In this document: piece by piece, positions 63,180 to 64,000 of the stretch
How the letters are laid out: each line of letters opens with the position of its first letter
How positions within the stretch are numbered: the stretch's first letter is position 1
Assembly (NCBI RefSeq): GCF_002354895.1
Contig: NZ_CP023439.1
Span: 186,001 to 250,000 of the forward strand
Length of the DNA stretch: 64,000 nt
Origin: Thauera sp. K11
GTDB lineage: Bacteria > Pseudomonadota > Gammaproteobacteria > Burkholderiales > Rhodocyclaceae
Direction: 5' to 3'
The notes under the pieces: model-generated
Told to the model about the DNA's origin: nothing
The model's input: the letters and a program-made list of their open reading frames with translations, nothing else
Database searches by the model: none
Position numbers and translations under genes: made by a program

Positions 63180-64000
63180 ATGTCTGGAATTCTGCAAGGT
63201 AAGGTTGCGCTGGTGACGGGGGCGGGCCACGGCATCGGCCGCGGTCATGCGCTGGAACTGGCCAAACAGGGCGCCAAGGTCGTGGTCAACGATCTCGGCG
63301 GTTCCGCCAAGGGCGAGGGCTCGGGCCGCGTCGCCGAAGAGGTGTGCGAGATCATCCGCGCCCGCGGCGGTGAGGCGGTGCCCGATTTCGGCGACGTCGG
63401 CGACGAGGCGCAGGTCGAGGCGATGGTGCAGCGTGCCATCGACAGCTTCGGCAGGCTCGACATCCTGGTGAACAACGCCGGCATCGTGCGCGACAAGGCC
63501 ATCTGGAACATGGGCGCGGACGATTTCGACCTGGTGATGCGCGTCCATCTGCGCGGCACCTGGCTTACCTGCCGCGCGGCGGCCCGCTACTGGCGCGAGC
63601 GCGCCAAGGCCGAGGGCGGCAAGGTCTACGGCCGGATCATCAACACCACGTCGGGCGCGGGCCTGCTCGGCAACTTCGGCCAGTCCAACTACGCGACCGC
63701 GAAGGCCGCGACCGTGGGGCTCACGCTCACGCTCAGCGTCGAACTGGCCTCGATCGGCGTGACCGTCAATGCGGTTGGCCCGGGTGGCCTGACACGCTTG
63801 TCGGCGGGCGACAAGGCGCTCAAGGAAGCGGACCAATACGCCGAGGACGAGTGGGAGCCGCTCGGCCCCAAGGTCAGCTCGCCGCTCGTCGCCTGGCTGG
63901 CCAGCGAGGAGGCGGGCTACGTGTCGGGGCAGGTGATCCGCGCGATCCGCGACAAGATCTACTGGATGCATGGCTGGACGGAGGCCAGGACGATCTCCAA
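63180..64000 (+). CDS. Short-chain dehydrogenase, 3' end outside window
   Basis: Rossmann-fold NAD(P) oxidoreductase. The first 273 residues include TGAGHGIG (cofactor loop), VNDLGGSAKGEG, DILVNNAGIVRD, the catalytic serine in INTTSGAG and the Y-x3-K in NYATAKAA. The sequence is close in form to the hydroxyacyl-CoA dehydrogenase domain of peroxisomal multifunctional enzyme-type SDRs, so it probably oxidises a 3-hydroxyacyl-CoA. ATG at 63180 with AGGTGA upstream. The stop codon lies past the window end. Confidence 0.9.
   Translation, partial: MSGILQGKVALVTGAGHGIGRGHALELAKQGAKVVVNDLGGSAKGEGSGRVAEEVCEIIRARGGEAVPDFGDVGDEAQVEAMVQRAIDSFGRLDILVNNAGIVRDKAIWNMGADDFDLVMRVHLRGTWLTCRAAARYWRERAKAEGGKVYGRIINTTSGAGLLGNFGQSNYATAKAATVGLTLTLSVELASIGVTVNAVGPGGLTRLSAGDKALKEADQYAEDEWEPLGPKVSSPLVAWLASEEAGYVSGQVIRAIRDKIYWMHGWTEARTIS

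Overview
The window is GC-rich bacterial DNA, most likely a betaproteobacterium of the Thauera/Azoarcus/Aromatoleum group (Rhodocyclales). Two things suggest this: the order rpe-gph-trpE at the left end, which in many betaproteobacteria continues into trpGDC, and an aromatic/alkyl acyl-CoA catabolic cluster at the right end. The genus is an inference. No rRNA, tRNA or CRISPR array was seen.

Layout. (1) 1-2929: core chromosome (rpe, gph, trpE). (2) 2943-7778: a three-gene cassette (membrane-anchored Mrr-like nuclease, AlbA_2/GHKL ATPase, SWIM zinc-finger protein) flanked by a 12-bp direct repeat. The right copy lies inside what looks like the first seven codons of trpG, so trpE is separated from trpG and islands seem to have stacked at the trpG start. 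(3) 7.9-14.6 kb: a P4-type tyrosine integrase, a PhoD-like phosphatase, a metallo-beta-lactamase-fold hydrolase and an AT-richer AIPR defence gene. (4) 15.0-44.5 kb: the conjugation module of a PFGI-1/ICEclc-type (MPF-G) integrative conjugative element, read mostly leftward from pilL through traD, traC and traG to a MobH relaxase. Cargo is lodged at its joints: PrlF-YhaV, an Xre/RES pair, AbiEi-AbiEii, and a MerR-controlled alpha/beta-hydrolase/class IV aminotransferase fusion. (5) 45.2-53.4 kb: more island genes, namely a large nuclease-STAND NTPase split over two frames, H-NS, a glutathione S-transferase, a CxxC protein and a GHKL ATPase whose end is cut off. (6) 53.4-64.0 kb: chromosome again, starting with the C-terminal stump of an acyl-CoA synthetase, then a frameshifted chemotaxis receptor and a catabolic operon (CoA-transferase, serine hydrolase, DUF35 protein, thiolase, AcuI-type reductase, acyl-CoA synthetase, SDR).

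How the parts fit. Section 4 encodes most of a DNA-transfer machine (relaxase, coupling ATPase, VirB4-like ATPase, pilus and channel proteins). The replication/partition half usual for these elements is absent, and the right end is truncated, so the element is probably decayed or incomplete here. The cargo is rich in anti-phage and addiction functions, so the whole 3-53 kb stretch behaves like a defence island. The last operon looks like CoA-activated beta-oxidation of an unidentified acid.

Caution: four genes (pilL, the STAND gene, the chemotaxis receptor, acuI) are split by what look like single-base shifts, two of them clearly in short homopolymers. Real decay and sequencing error cannot be told apart from the sequence alone.
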